Positions 16,861 to 24,642 of a stretch of DNA of 64,000 nucleotides are shown here, piece by piece. Location of the stretch: positions 439,495 through 503,494 of the forward strand of contig NZ_JBDPZC010000002.1 of NCBI RefSeq assembly GCF_039872765.1, given 5' to 3'. Origin of the DNA: Roseateles_B flavus (lineage in GTDB: Bacteria; Pseudomonadota; Gammaproteobacteria; Burkholderiales; Burkholderiaceae_C). Under the pieces are notes generated by a model that saw nothing but the letters and a program-made list of their open reading frames with translations, was not told the DNA's origin and did no database searches. Within the stretch, counting starts at the first letter, position 1, and every line of letters starts with the position of its first letter. A program made the translations under genes and the position numbers.

Positions 16861-17132
16861 GAATGGCCCCCCCGCGTGCGTCCTTCATCAGGGTCCGTAG
16901 CATCGAGCGCCACACGAATGACCGTTTGTTGATTGGCCAGTCCGCACCTTGTTGTCCTTGCCAACGCCAGCCCCTGCCACGGCTGCAGGTCTTGAAGAAA
17001 GAAGTTCAGATGGAGAAATGGCCCGCACAGCGGGCCATTAGGGATGCGTTTGGCTTGACGGACGGGGAAGCCCTTGTAGTTTCAGATGAGAAGCTGACCC
17101 GGCTTGCCGGGGCAAGTCCTCTCGATTGAAGG
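16720..17132. other. Non-coding cassette/IS remnant sequence
   Basis: No convincing gene. It holds the probable 3' end of the IS remnant, a degenerate core-like GGCTAAC (16854-16860), and, next to the HNH cassette, a CTTGCC/GGCAAG hairpin (about 17102-17117) that could be part of the attC arm following GCCCAAC. A short open frame at 16863-17129 has no homologue I recognise and is probably spurious. Confidence 0.45.
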
Positions 17133-17819
17133 GTTGGGCGTCATTCTCACAACAAGCCCCACTCGCGCTCCAGGCGAGCTACTTCATCAAGCAACGTGTA
17201 CTGACGAATATTGTCTCCGCGAGCGCCACCTACGTAAAAGGTGCGAGGAGCTTCGATCATTCGAACTATCTCTGGTGAAAGATGGTGGCGCAGACTTGAG
17301 TAGGTGGCCGAGGATAAGAACTTGCTTCGATAGTCAATGAAGTCGTGCTTCTCTTTTGAGATGGCCGACCGCCAGGAGTCAATGAGCTTGCGGCGTTCTG
17401 TTCGCTTGGCAATTCGTTCCGCTTCGGTCTCCTGGTGCATTGGTCTTTCCAACTGAGCGATAGCCGCTGTCTCTGCTAGGCGCTTCCAGTCTTTAAGTAC
17501 GTCTGCCGTGTAGCGGGTGGAATCGTTGTCTATGAGCTTGGCGCAAACCTGGCAGAGCCAGATGCCGTTTGTTATAGACCGTCGCTGAGCAGCTGACATT
17601 GTTGGGTCAAAGCGCGGCCCACCAGGTGCCGCCGCAGAGATATGTGCGCCAACACCAATGTTTACTACTGCGTCAGCCTCGCTCCGCGGGCCAGCAGTTG
17701 GTCTTCCGCAAATCGGGTTCGAGCAGCGAAATCCGACACGCTTTGCGAGCGTATCAAGCGTGCGGGCTGAGAAGTCGTCTCTTTGTGGTAACACGAAGAT
17801 TCTCTCTATGACGCCCAAC
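17133..17819 (-). mobile_element. Integron-type gene cassette (HNH nuclease)
   Basis: On the minus strand the unit starts with GTTGGGC (17819 to 17813) and ends with GCCCAAC (17139 to 17133) followed by CCTTC, as at the SnoaL cassette. The ends match over 12 nt (GTTGGGCGTCAT, inverted). That each cassette matches its own start and end (GGGC here, AGGC in the other) is the signature expected of cassettes circularised through their own attC. Confidence 0.65.
17147..17794 (-). CDS. HNH-type endonuclease-like cassette protein
   Basis: 215 aa from a GTG chosen because it lies inside the cassette boundary; a longer frame reaches 17866 but crosses the core site. The N-terminal half carries an HNH-like zinc-binding pattern: FRCSNPICGRP, VGVGAHISAAAPGGPRFD, NGIWLCQVCAKLIDND and a final DVLKDWKRLAE helix. 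The C-terminal half (about 110 residues) is charged and unrecognised (KLIDSWRSAISKEKHDF, then RTFYVGGARGDN). HNH proteins of this type often act in restriction or phage defence, so a defence role is plausible but not shown. Lower G+C than the flanking genes supports horizontal origin. Confidence 0.7.
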   Translation of the reverse strand: MLPQRDDFSARTLDTLAKRVGFRCSNPICGRPTAGPRSEADAVVNIGVGAHISAAAPGGPRFDPTMSAAQRRSITNGIWLCQVCAKLIDNDSTRYTADVLKDWKRLAETAAIAQLERPMHQETEAERIAKRTERRKLIDSWRSAISKEKHDFIDYRSKFLSSATYSSLRHHLSPEIVRMIEAPRTFYVGGARGDNIRQYTLLDEVARLEREWGLL

Positions 17820-18090
17820 CTGCTATGGGGAGACAGACACTGCCGCATAACGTCGATGCCACCCACCTAACAACACCGCAACAAGCTCTCTCAATCCCTT
17901 GATTCATCGGTGATTTCTCCCAGTCTCCAGTCCCGACCAGGATACTAAAAATCCGGACACAAGCGGCACGGGCTGCAACTGATGCGACGCATCGTGGCCC
18001 CGAAGCCTGGGCCTCTCTCGAGGACGGCCGTTGGCCGTGCGTCTACCGTTCTGCGACGCTGGCAGCAGGAGCCTTGAACTGACGGTCAGC
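17820..18090. other. Upstream flank of the cassette array, possible attI/attC remnants
   Basis: No gene is seen. On the minus strand, which is the direction of the cassettes, there are further core-like sites: GTTAGGT (17871 to 17865) and GTTATGC (17851 to 17845), 20-50 nt before the HNH cassette core. They may belong to an attI or to a decayed attC. No integrase reading frame accompanies them. Confidence 0.4.
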
Positions 18091-18576
18091 CTATTGAACC
18101 CCCAGCACCTCAAACTGCTGTCGGACGGCAGCGACCTGCATCAACACCTCATCCCCCTCGCACTTGCCAAGCACGGCCTTGCACAAGGGCGCTTCGCTGC
18201 TGATGACCTGCACCCTCTGTGCGCCGCTGAGCAGCTTCATGCTGCCGCCCTCAGGGCCGAGAAAGAGCTGCTGCTCCACGCCGTCGGCGTCGACTAGGCA
18301 GACCAGCGCGCCCAGCTGTATGCCTTTGCCCGGGTCGTAGGGGCGGGGTTGGAACTGGCGCCACTGGGCCATCGCCTGGCGGATGGCTTCGGCGCGACGC
18401 GCTTGGCCGGTGGCCAGGTAGGCAGCCTCGAGCCCGAGCGTGTCGTACTTGTTCTCGGCGACGTTCTCTTCATGCGTCGCCGTTTCATGGGCCACCCGCG
18501 CCGCCTGTTCAGCCTGCAGCAGGTCATCGGCGAGCTGGTCCAGCACTCGCTGCCGCAGCAAGAATTTGTCCATCAT
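18091..18576 (-). CDS. GreA/GreB-family transcription elongation factor-like protein
   Basis: 161 aa; ATG at 18576 or 18573 (two adjacent Met codons). The C-terminal half matches the GreA/GreB C-terminal domain: GALVCLVDADGVEQQLFLGP, then VQVISSEAPLCKAVLGKCEGDEV. The N-terminal half is an Ala/Glu/Gln-rich predicted coiled coil (VLDQLADDLLQAEQAARVAH) without a clear canonical GreA acidic tip. It probably binds RNA polymerase in the secondary channel, but transcript-cleavage activity cannot be assumed. It is the first core gene after the cassette array and is followed downstream by non-coding sequence. Confidence 0.75.
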   Translation of the reverse strand: MMDKFLLRQRVLDQLADDLLQAEQAARVAHETATHEENVAENKYDTLGLEAAYLATGQARRAEAIRQAMAQWRQFQPRPYDPGKGIQLGALVCLVDADGVEQQLFLGPEGGSMKLLSGAQRVQVISSEAPLCKAVLGKCEGDEVLMQVAAVRQQFEVLGVQ

Positions 18577-18641
18577 GGAAGGCCGGCCTCTCGAACAAGC
18601 GGGAGCGGATCTTGCCACCAGCCCGCGTCAGGCTGAGCGCC

Positions 18642-19091
18642 TCAATGCTTGCCCGTCGACCCGAACCCACCCTCGCCACGATCACTGGCACCAAACTCGT
18701 CCACCACACGGAACTGGGCCTGCACCACCGGCACGATCACCAGCTGGGCGATGCGCTCCATCGGCTGGATCACGAAGGCGGTCTGGCTGCGGTTCCAGAC
18801 GCTGACCATGAGCTGGCCCTGGTAGTCGGAGTCGATCAGGCCCACGAGGTTGCCCAGCACCACGCCGTGCTTGTGGCCCAGGCCTGAGCGCGGCAGGATC
18901 ACCGCGGCCAGGCCGGGGTCGCCGATATGGATGGCCAGGCCGGTGGGCACCAGATGGGTCTGGCCGGGCTCCAGGGTCACGGCGGCGTCCAGGCAGGCGC
19001 GCAGGTCCAGGCCGGCCGAGCCGGGCGTGGCGTAGGCGGGCAGCTGCTCGGCCATGCGGGCGTCGAGGACTTTCAGGTCGATGGTGCTCAT
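18642..19091 (-). CDS. dut: dUTP diphosphatase
   Basis: 149 aa, normal size for the trimeric dUTPase. It hydrolyses dUTP to dUMP and pyrophosphate, keeping uracil out of DNA and feeding dTMP synthesis. All family motifs are present: PGSAGLDLRA, PRSGLGHKHG, GLIDSDYQGQL, ERIAQLVIVP and the C-terminal P-loop-like RGEGGFGSTG. The start is the ATG at 19091 (MSTIDLKVLD). The gene lies immediately downstream of coaBC on the same strand, a common dut neighbour in proteobacteria; a GGGGTCAGGTCTTGCC repeat lies in the gap. Confidence 0.96.
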   Translation of the reverse strand: MSTIDLKVLDARMAEQLPAYATPGSAGLDLRACLDAAVTLEPGQTHLVPTGLAIHIGDPGLAAVILPRSGLGHKHGVVLGNLVGLIDSDYQGQLMVSVWNRSQTAFVIQPMERIAQLVIVPVVQAQFRVVDEFGASDRGEGGFGSTGKH

Positions 19092-19115
19092 GGATGTCGG
19101 GGAGAGAGTTCGAAA

Positions 19116-19131
19116 GGGGTCAGGTCTTGCC
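19116..19131 (+). repeat. Dispersed 16-mer repeat copy
   Basis: GGGGTCAGGTCTTGCC, between coaBC and dut. It is followed by ACCTG, giving a small CAGGT/ACCTG hairpin. Other intergenic copies or variants are at 28352, 32297, 33010 (reverse), 56876 and, partial and reverse, 57196. Confidence 0.7.
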
Positions 19132-19153
19132 ACCTGACTGAACGGGGCGGCGC

Positions 19154-20362
19154 TCAGCCGACGCGGCGGGCGATCTCGGCCACCAGCTGGCGGGCCAGCG
19201 TGAGCTTGTCGGCGCGGGGCAGCTCGGTCTCGCGGTCGGCCTCGACCAGCACCAGGCTGTTGTCGTCCTTGCCAAAGGTGGCGGGGCCGAGATTGCCCAC
19301 CACCAGGGGCAGCTTCTTGCGCAGCAGCTTCTCGCGGGCATGCTTGACGAGGTCCTGGCTCTCGGCGGCGAAGCCCACGCAGTACGGCGCATCGGGCAGC
19401 GCGGCCACGGTGGCGAGGATGTCCGCGTTCTCGGTCAGCTCGAAGGTGGGGGCGCTCTTCTTGCCGTCCTTCTTGATCTTGTGCTCGTTGAGCTGGGCGG
19501 GGCGCCAGTCGGCCACGGCGGCGGTGGCCACGAAGACCTCGTGCTGCGCGGCGCGCGGCAGCACGGCTTCCAGCATCTGCTGGGCGCTGGTGACGTCGAT
19601 GCGGCGCACGCCCACCGGCGTGGGCAGGTGCACGGGGCCGGCGATCAGCGTGACCTCGGCGCCGGCCTCGGCGGCAGCGCGCGCGATGGCAAAGCCCATC
19701 TTGCCGCTGGAGAGGTTGGTGATGCCGCGCACCGGATCGATGGCCTCGAAGGTCGGGCCCGCGGTGATCAGCAGGCGGCGGCCCTGCAGCAGCTTGGGCT
19801 GGAAGTGCGCGATCACGGCGTCCAGCAGCTGCTGCGGCTCCAGCATGCGGCCGTCACCGACCTCGCCGCAGGCCTGATCGCCATGGCCGGGGCCCAGCAC
19901 CTGGGCGCCGTCCGCCTGCAGCTGGGCGATGTTGCGCTGGGTGGCGGGGTGGGTCCACATCTCGCGGTTCATCGCGGGGGCGACGAGCAGGCCGCAGCGC
20001 TCGCGCGGGCGCGCCAGCGCGGTCAGGGAGACCAGCTCGTCGGCGCGGCCCTGGACCAGGCGGGCGATCATGTCGGCGCTGGCGGGGGCGATGAGCATCA
20101 CGTCGGCCTCGCGGCTGAGGTTGATGTGCGCCATGTTGTTGGGCTCGCGGGCGTCCCATTGGCTGGTGTAGACCGGCCGGTTCGAGAGCGCCTGCATCGT
20201 GACCGGCGTGATGAAGGCCTCGGCGGCCTCACTCATCATCACCTGCACGGTGGCCCCGGCCTTCACGAGCAGGCGGGTGAGCTCGGCGACCTTGTAGCAG
20301 GCCACGCCGCCGGAGAGCGCCAGCAGGATGTGCTTGCCGGCCAGTGGGAGTGCGTCAGACAT
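19154..20362 (-). CDS. coaBC: Phosphopantothenoylcysteine decarboxylase / phosphopantothenate-cysteine ligase
   Basis: 402 aa, the usual bifunctional length. It makes 4'-phosphopantetheine precursors for coenzyme A: the C-terminal CoaB part ligates cysteine to phosphopantothenate and the N-terminal CoaC flavoprotein decarboxylates the product. CoaC motifs: SGGVACYKVAELTRLL, APASADMIARL and the PAMN motif in APAMNREMWTHP. CoaB motifs: GPTFEAIDPVRGITNLSSGK and FAAESQDLVKHA. It is followed by dut on the same strand. Essential housekeeping gene with no oddities. Confidence 0.97.
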   Translation of the reverse strand: MSDALPLAGKHILLALSGGVACYKVAELTRLLVKAGATVQVMMSEAAEAFITPVTMQALSNRPVYTSQWDAREPNNMAHINLSREADVMLIAPASADMIARLVQGRADELVSLTALARPRERCGLLVAPAMNREMWTHPATQRNIAQLQADGAQVLGPGHGDQACGEVGDGRMLEPQQLLDAVIAHFQPKLLQGRRLLITAGPTFEAIDPVRGITNLSSGKMGFAIARAAAEAGAEVTLIAGPVHLPTPVGVRRIDVTSAQQMLEAVLPRAAQHEVFVATAAVADWRPAQLNEHKIKKDGKKSAPTFELTENADILATVAALPDAPYCVGFAAESQDLVKHAREKLLRKKLPLVVGNLGPATFGKDDNSLVLVEADRETELPRADKLTLARQLVAEIARRVG

Positions 20363-20398
20363 GAGCGGGGACTCTATCAGCCGGGGCGCAGCCGCGCT

Positions 20399-21133
20399 TC
20401 AGCGTTTCTTGAAGACCAGGTCCCAGACGCCGTGGCCCAGCTTGAGGCCGCGGTTCTCGAACTTGGTGAGGGGCCGGTAGGCCGGCTTCTCGGCATAGCC
20501 CTCGGCCGTGTTCTGCAGCTGCGGCTCTGCGCTGAGCACCTCCAGCATCTGCTCGGCATAGGGCTGCCAGTCGGTGGCGCAGTGCAGGTAGCCACCGGGG
20601 GCGAGATGCTCGATGAGCTTCGCCACGAACGGCGTCTGGATCAGGCGCCGCTTGTTGTGGCGCTTCTTGTGCCAGGGGTCGGGGAAGAAGATGTGGATGC
20701 CGGCCAGGCTGGCCTTCGGGATCATCTGCTCCAGCACCTCGACGGCGTCGTGCTGGAAGATGCGGATGTTGGGGATGTCCTGCTCGCCGATGAGCTTCAG
20801 CAGCGCGCCCACGCCGGGCTCGTGCACCTCGCAGCCGATGAAGTCGTGGTCGGCCAGGGTCTGGGCGATCTGCGCGGTGGCGCCGCCCATGCCGAAGCCG
20901 ATCTCCAGCACCACCGGCGCCTTGCGGCCGAAGACGGCCTCGTAATTCAGGGGCGTGCCAGCCTGGAAGGGCAGCACAAAGCGCGGGCCCAGCTCGGCCA
21001 GGGCCTTGATCTGGCCCGTGCCCATGCGGCCGGCGCGCACGACGAAGCTCTTGATGGCGCGGCGCGGGGCCTCGCCCTCAGCGAGCGTGGCGTCTTGGGT
21101 GTCGGGGGGCGTGAGGTCAGGCGGCGTGGTCAT
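20399..21133 (-). CDS. trmB: tRNA (guanine-N7-)-methyltransferase
   Basis: 244 aa. It uses S-adenosylmethionine to form m7G46 in the variable loop of tRNAs. The SAM-binding motif is EIGFGMGGAT. The family signature DPWHKKRHNKRR and the C-terminal TKFENRGLKLGHGVWDL are intact. The first 30 residues are an unstructured Thr/Pro/Asp-rich extension. It lies between deoA and coaBC on the minus strand with about 60 nt to the deoA stop, so it may share read-through from the salvage operon, although it is not functionally related. Confidence 0.96.
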   Translation of the reverse strand: MTTPPDLTPPDTQDATLAEGEAPRRAIKSFVVRAGRMGTGQIKALAELGPRFVLPFQAGTPLNYEAVFGRKAPVVLEIGFGMGGATAQIAQTLADHDFIGCEVHEPGVGALLKLIGEQDIPNIRIFQHDAVEVLEQMIPKASLAGIHIFFPDPWHKKRHNKRRLIQTPFVAKLIEHLAPGGYLHCATDWQPYAEQMLEVLSAEPQLQNTAEGYAEKPAYRPLTKFENRGLKLGHGVWDLVFKKR

Positions 21134-21195
21134 GGGAAATTCCGGGCGAAGGGCCGGGATTTTACCGGCGCCCTGCCCGTCCGCCGCGGAGGCTG

Positions 21196-22512
21196 TCAGC
21201 CGATGACGTCCATCACGATGGGCGCCGGCGCCACGGCGGTGCCGGGCTCGGTCAAGGTGACGGCTGCCTGGTAGGCCGCGATCACGCGATCGGCCTGGGC
21301 CTGGTCGGCCGCATGCACCAGGGCCAGGGGCTCGCCCGCGGCCACCGAGGCGCCCACATGGCGGACGCCGGACAGGCCCACGCGGAAGTCGATGGCATCG
21401 CTGGCCACGCGGCGGCCGCCGCCCATCTCGACGATCAGCAGGCCGATGTCCCGCGTCTTCATGGCCGACAGCACGCCGGCACGCGGCGCGGGAATGGCCT
21501 GGATCACGGGCGCGGCCGGCAGATAGGCCTGCGGGCGTTCCATCAGATCGGCCGGGCCGCCCAGGGCCACGACCATCTGCGCGAACTTCTCAGCGGCGGC
21601 GCCGCTGTCCAGGGCTTGCTGCAGGCGGGCGCGGGCGGCGGCGGTGTCGGCCGCGAGGCCGCCGATCACCAGCATCTCGGCCGCCAGCGCGAGCGTCACC
21701 TCATGCAGGCGCGGCTCGCGGCGATCGCCCTTCAGGTAGGCGATGGTCTCGGCGATCTCCAGCGCATTGCCCACCTCGTCACCCAGGACCTCGTTCATGT
21801 CGGTGATCAGGGCGCGGGTCTTGAGGCCGGCGCCGCCGGCCACGGCCACGATGCTCTCGGCCAGCTCACGGGCGAATTCGGGCGTGCTGGCGAAGGCGCC
21901 GTTGCCGCACTTGATGTCCATGGACAGGCCCTGCAGACCCGCCGCCAGCTTCTTGGACAGGATGGAGGCGGTGATCAGGGGCACGCTCTCCACGGTCGCG
22001 GTGACGTCCCGCGTGGCGTAGAAGCGCTTGTCGGCGGGGGCCAGGTCGCCCGTCTGGCCGATGATGGCGCAGCCCAGCTCGCGCACGATGCGGTCGAAGC
22101 GGGCCGGGTCCGGCGTGGTCGTGTAACCGGGGATGGCCTCCAGCTTGTCCACCGTGCCGCCGGTGTGGCCGAGGCCGCGGCCGGCGATCATGGGCACATA
22201 GCCGCCGCAAGCCGCAACCATGGGCGCGAGCATGAGGCTGACCTTGTCACCCACGCCGCCGCTGGAGTGCTTGTCCAGCACGGGGCCCGGCATGTCGGGC
22301 CACTGCATCACGCGGCCGGAATGCATCATGGCGCGGGTCAGGTGCACGGCCTCCTCGCGGCCCATGCCGCGCAGGAACACGGCCATACCCAGCGCGGCCA
22401 CCTGGCCCTCGCTCCAGCTGCCATCGGTGAGGCCCTTCACGAAGGACTGGATCTGGGCCTCGGAGAGGGCCTGGCCGTCGCGCTTGGCGCGGATGATTTC
22501 TTGGGCAAGCAT
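21196..22512 (-). CDS. deoA: Thymidine phosphorylase
   Basis: 438 aa. It cleaves thymidine with phosphate to thymine and deoxyribose-1-phosphate in pyrimidine salvage. The glycosyltransferase family 3 fold is evident: DKHSSGGVGDKVSLMLAP phosphate-binding loop, GRGLGHTGGTVDKLEAIPG, FYATRDVTATVES and SILSKKLAAGLQ. The start ATG follows deoC by only 4 nt. It is the last gene of the nucleoside uptake and salvage operon, so import, phosphorolysis and aldol cleavage are co-expressed. Confidence 0.97.
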   Translation of the reverse strand: MLAQEIIRAKRDGQALSEAQIQSFVKGLTDGSWSEGQVAALGMAVFLRGMGREEAVHLTRAMMHSGRVMQWPDMPGPVLDKHSSGGVGDKVSLMLAPMVAACGGYVPMIAGRGLGHTGGTVDKLEAIPGYTTTPDPARFDRIVRELGCAIIGQTGDLAPADKRFYATRDVTATVESVPLITASILSKKLAAGLQGLSMDIKCGNGAFASTPEFARELAESIVAVAGGAGLKTRALITDMNEVLGDEVGNALEIAETIAYLKGDRREPRLHEVTLALAAEMLVIGGLAADTAAARARLQQALDSGAAAEKFAQMVVALGGPADLMERPQAYLPAAPVIQAIPAPRAGVLSAMKTRDIGLLIVEMGGGRRVASDAIDFRVGLSGVRHVGASVAAGEPLALVHAADQAQADRVIAAYQAAVTLTEPGTAVAPAPIVMDVIG

Positions 22513-22516
22513 GGGT

Positions 22517-23296
22517 TCAATAAGCGGAGGTGACGGCCTGCGAGGCCTGGCCGGACAGCACGGACTCGATGTCCTTCAGCAGGCCGCTGGCGCCGAAGCG
22601 GAAGCGGCGCGCCTGCAGGGCATCAGCACCCAGCACGTCGGCGGCCAGCTGCAGATAGCCCTGGGCATCGGCCACGGAGCGGATGCCACCCGAGGCCTTG
22701 AACCCGGCCGAGGCCATGCCCGAGGCGGCGATCTCGCGCAGCATCACGCGGGCGGCTTCGGGCGTAGCGGAGACGGGCGTCTTGCCCGTGCTGGTCTTGA
22801 CGAAATCGGCACCCGCGGCGAGCGAGAGGCGCGTGGCCTCGGCAATCAGCTCCGGCTCGGCCAGCTCGCCGGACTCGATGATGACCTTGAGCGTCAGCGG
22901 CCGGCTGGCATGGCGCACCTCGGCCAGGAACTCCTCGACCTCGCTGCGCTGGCCAGCCTGCAGGGCCCGCCAGGGCAGCACCACGTCGACCTCGTCGCCA
23001 CCGGCTTGCGCGATGGTCTCGATGTCGGCAATGGCGCGGGCCACATCCAGCGCGCCATCGGGGAAGTCGGCCACGGCGGCCACCTTGATCTCCGGCGGCA
23101 GCATCGAGCGCGCCTGCGACACGAAGCGCGGCCACACGCACACCGCGGCCACGGGGCCGAAGGCGGTCTGGGCGCGCTCGCACAGCGCGGTGACGTCAGC
23201 GGCGGTGTCGGCGTCGTTGAGGCTGGTCAGGTCCAGGCACTGCAGGGCCAGGCGTGCGGCCTGGAGCAGGTCCAGGCGGTCAGTGGTTGTTGTCAT
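22517..23296 (-). CDS. deoC: Deoxyribose-phosphate aldolase
   Basis: 259 aa. It splits 2-deoxyribose-5-phosphate into glyceraldehyde-3-phosphate and acetaldehyde, sending nucleoside sugar to central metabolism. The Schiff-base lysine lies in ADFVKTSTGKTPVSATPE; the second lysine motif FKASGGIRS and EVDVVLPWRAL are present. Length and motifs suit the gamma-proteobacterial-type DeoC. It is translationally close to deoA (4-nt gap) and downstream of the purine nucleoside phosphorylase gene. Confidence 0.97.
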   Translation of the reverse strand: MTTTTDRLDLLQAARLALQCLDLTSLNDADTAADVTALCERAQTAFGPVAAVCVWPRFVSQARSMLPPEIKVAAVADFPDGALDVARAIADIETIAQAGGDEVDVVLPWRALQAGQRSEVEEFLAEVRHASRPLTLKVIIESGELAEPELIAEATRLSLAAGADFVKTSTGKTPVSATPEAARVMLREIAASGMASAGFKASGGIRSVADAQGYLQLAADVLGADALQARRFRFGASGLLKDIESVLSGQASQAVTSAY

Positions 23297-23337
23297 GCGG
23301 TTCTCCCTGGGCGACCCCAGGCCGCCCTTGATGTGGC

Positions 23338-24183
23338 TCAGCCCTTGAGCGAGTCGAGCCCGGCCATGCCTGCCACCACCTGGGCCAGGTAGGCCGCGGC
23401 GCGGGCGCCGGAGGCCTGGGCCTGCTGCAGGGTCAGGGCGTGGGTCAGGGCCTCGTCAGACAGGCCGGCGGCCATATTGGTCATCAGGGCCAGTCCCATG
23501 ACGCGCAGGCCGGCGTGGCGGGCCAGGATGGTCTCGGGCACGGTGCTCATGCCCACGGCGTCGGCGCCCCAGGCGGCGAACATGCGGATCTCGGCCGGCG
23601 TCTCGAACTGCGGGCCCAGGGCCCAGCAGTAGACGCCTTCGCCCACGATCAGATTCTCGGCCTTGGCCACGGCCTTGGCGTGCTGGCGCAGCTCGGCGTC
23701 ATAGGCAGCACTCATGTCCACGAAGCGCTCGCTGCCCGGCTCGCCCACGAGGGGGGAACGCTGCGGGGCATTGATGTGGTCCGAGATCAGCATCAGGGCG
23801 CCCGGCGGCATGTGCGGGCGCAGGGAGCCCGAGGCGTTGGTCTGCACCAGCACCTTCACGCCCCAGGCCTTGAGGCTGCGCAGCGCGCCGGCCATGCCGG
23901 TGCAGTCGCCGCTCTCGTAGGTGTGGGCGCGGCCGCGCAGCATGACCACGCGTTGCTCGCCCATGGTGCCGACGACGACCTCGTTCACATGCCCCTCGAC
24001 CTTGGGCTGCGGAAAGGCCGGCAGCTCGGCATAGGACAGGTGCTGGGCGCCCTGCACCTGGTCCACGGCGCCGGCCCAGCCGGAGCCCAGCACCACGGCC
24101 ACGGCAGGCGCGGCACCGAATTGCGCCTGCAGCCTGGCCACGCTGGCGTCGATCTTGGGATTGAGGGTGTTGCGGTCGATCAT
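23338..24183 (-). CDS. Purine-nucleoside phosphorylase
   Basis: 281 aa from the ATG at 24183 (MIDRNTLNPK). It is a PNP/MTAP-family nucleoside phosphorylase of the trimeric type: VVLGSGWAGAVD, phosphate-site GRAHTYESGD, NASGSLRPHMPPG, FETPAEIRMFAAWGADAVGMS and the purine-site Asn in GLALMTNMAAG. It converts purine (deoxy)nucleosides to base plus (deoxy)ribose-1-phosphate. Position between cdd and deoC completes a pathway from imported nucleosides to sugar phosphates. Whether xanthosine is also a substrate cannot be decided from the sequence, so no symbol is given. Confidence 0.95.
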   Translation of the reverse strand: MIDRNTLNPKIDASVARLQAQFGAAPAVAVVLGSGWAGAVDQVQGAQHLSYAELPAFPQPKVEGHVNEVVVGTMGEQRVVMLRGRAHTYESGDCTGMAGALRSLKAWGVKVLVQTNASGSLRPHMPPGALMLISDHINAPQRSPLVGEPGSERFVDMSAAYDAELRQHAKAVAKAENLIVGEGVYCWALGPQFETPAEIRMFAAWGADAVGMSTVPETILARHAGLRVMGLALMTNMAAGLSDEALTHALTLQQAQASGARAAAYLAQVVAGMAGLDSLKG

Positions 24184-24215
24184 GTTCGTTCTCCGTGTTC
24201 TCTTGGGTCGGACGT

Positions 24216-24632
24216 TCAGAAGCGCAGGTGGCCTGGTCCGAAACTCGCCGGCAGCAGCTGCTCCAGCGTCCAGTGGGCCTTGATGCCGGCGGGGTCGGCG
24301 GCGATGACGATCAGGTCGCCGCTGTTGAATTCCCGCAGCTTCTGGCGGCAGCCGCCGCAGGGCGTGATGACCTCGGGGCCGGGGCCCATCACCAGCACCG
24401 CACGGGCCTGGCGGCCACCGGCCATGACCATGGCGCCCAGGGCGGTGGTCTCGGCGCACCAGCCTTGCGGGTAGGCGGCGTTCTCGATGTTGCAGCCGGC
24501 GTGCACGCGGCCCTGCTCGTCAAGCACCGCGGCGCCTACCGCGTACCTCGAGTAGGGCGCGTGCGAATGGCTGCGGGCGCTGGCCGCGGCGGCCAGCAGC
24601 TGCTGCAGCAGCGCGTCGTTCAGGGGCGGCAT
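24216..24632 (-). CDS. cdd: Cytidine deaminase
   Basis: 138 aa from the ATG at 24632, chosen because an SD-like GAGGGA sits just upstream; the longer frame overlaps the permease gene. Homotetrameric zinc CDA type: catalytic AGCNIENAAYPQGWCAE (Cys and proton-shuttle Glu) and zinc cysteines in TPCGGCRQKLREF. It deaminates cytidine and deoxycytidine to uridine and deoxyuridine. In the operon it sits just after the nucleoside ABC transporter, 10 nt from the permease stop. Confidence 0.96.
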   Translation of the reverse strand: MPPLNDALLQQLLAAAASARSHSHAPYSRYAVGAAVLDEQGRVHAGCNIENAAYPQGWCAETTALGAMVMAGGRQARAVLVMGPGPEVITPCGGCRQKLREFNSGDLIVIAADPAGIKAHWTLEQLLPASFGPGHLRF

Positions 24633-24642
24633 GGCAGGTCCC

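Noticed and set aside
16863..17129. 88-aa open frame in the cassette region
   Set aside because: No SD, no recognisable domain, and it crosses the probable attC arm of the HNH cassette.
17795..17866. Longer N-terminus for the HNH protein
   Set aside because: It would run through the GTTGGGC core site and beyond the cassette boundary.
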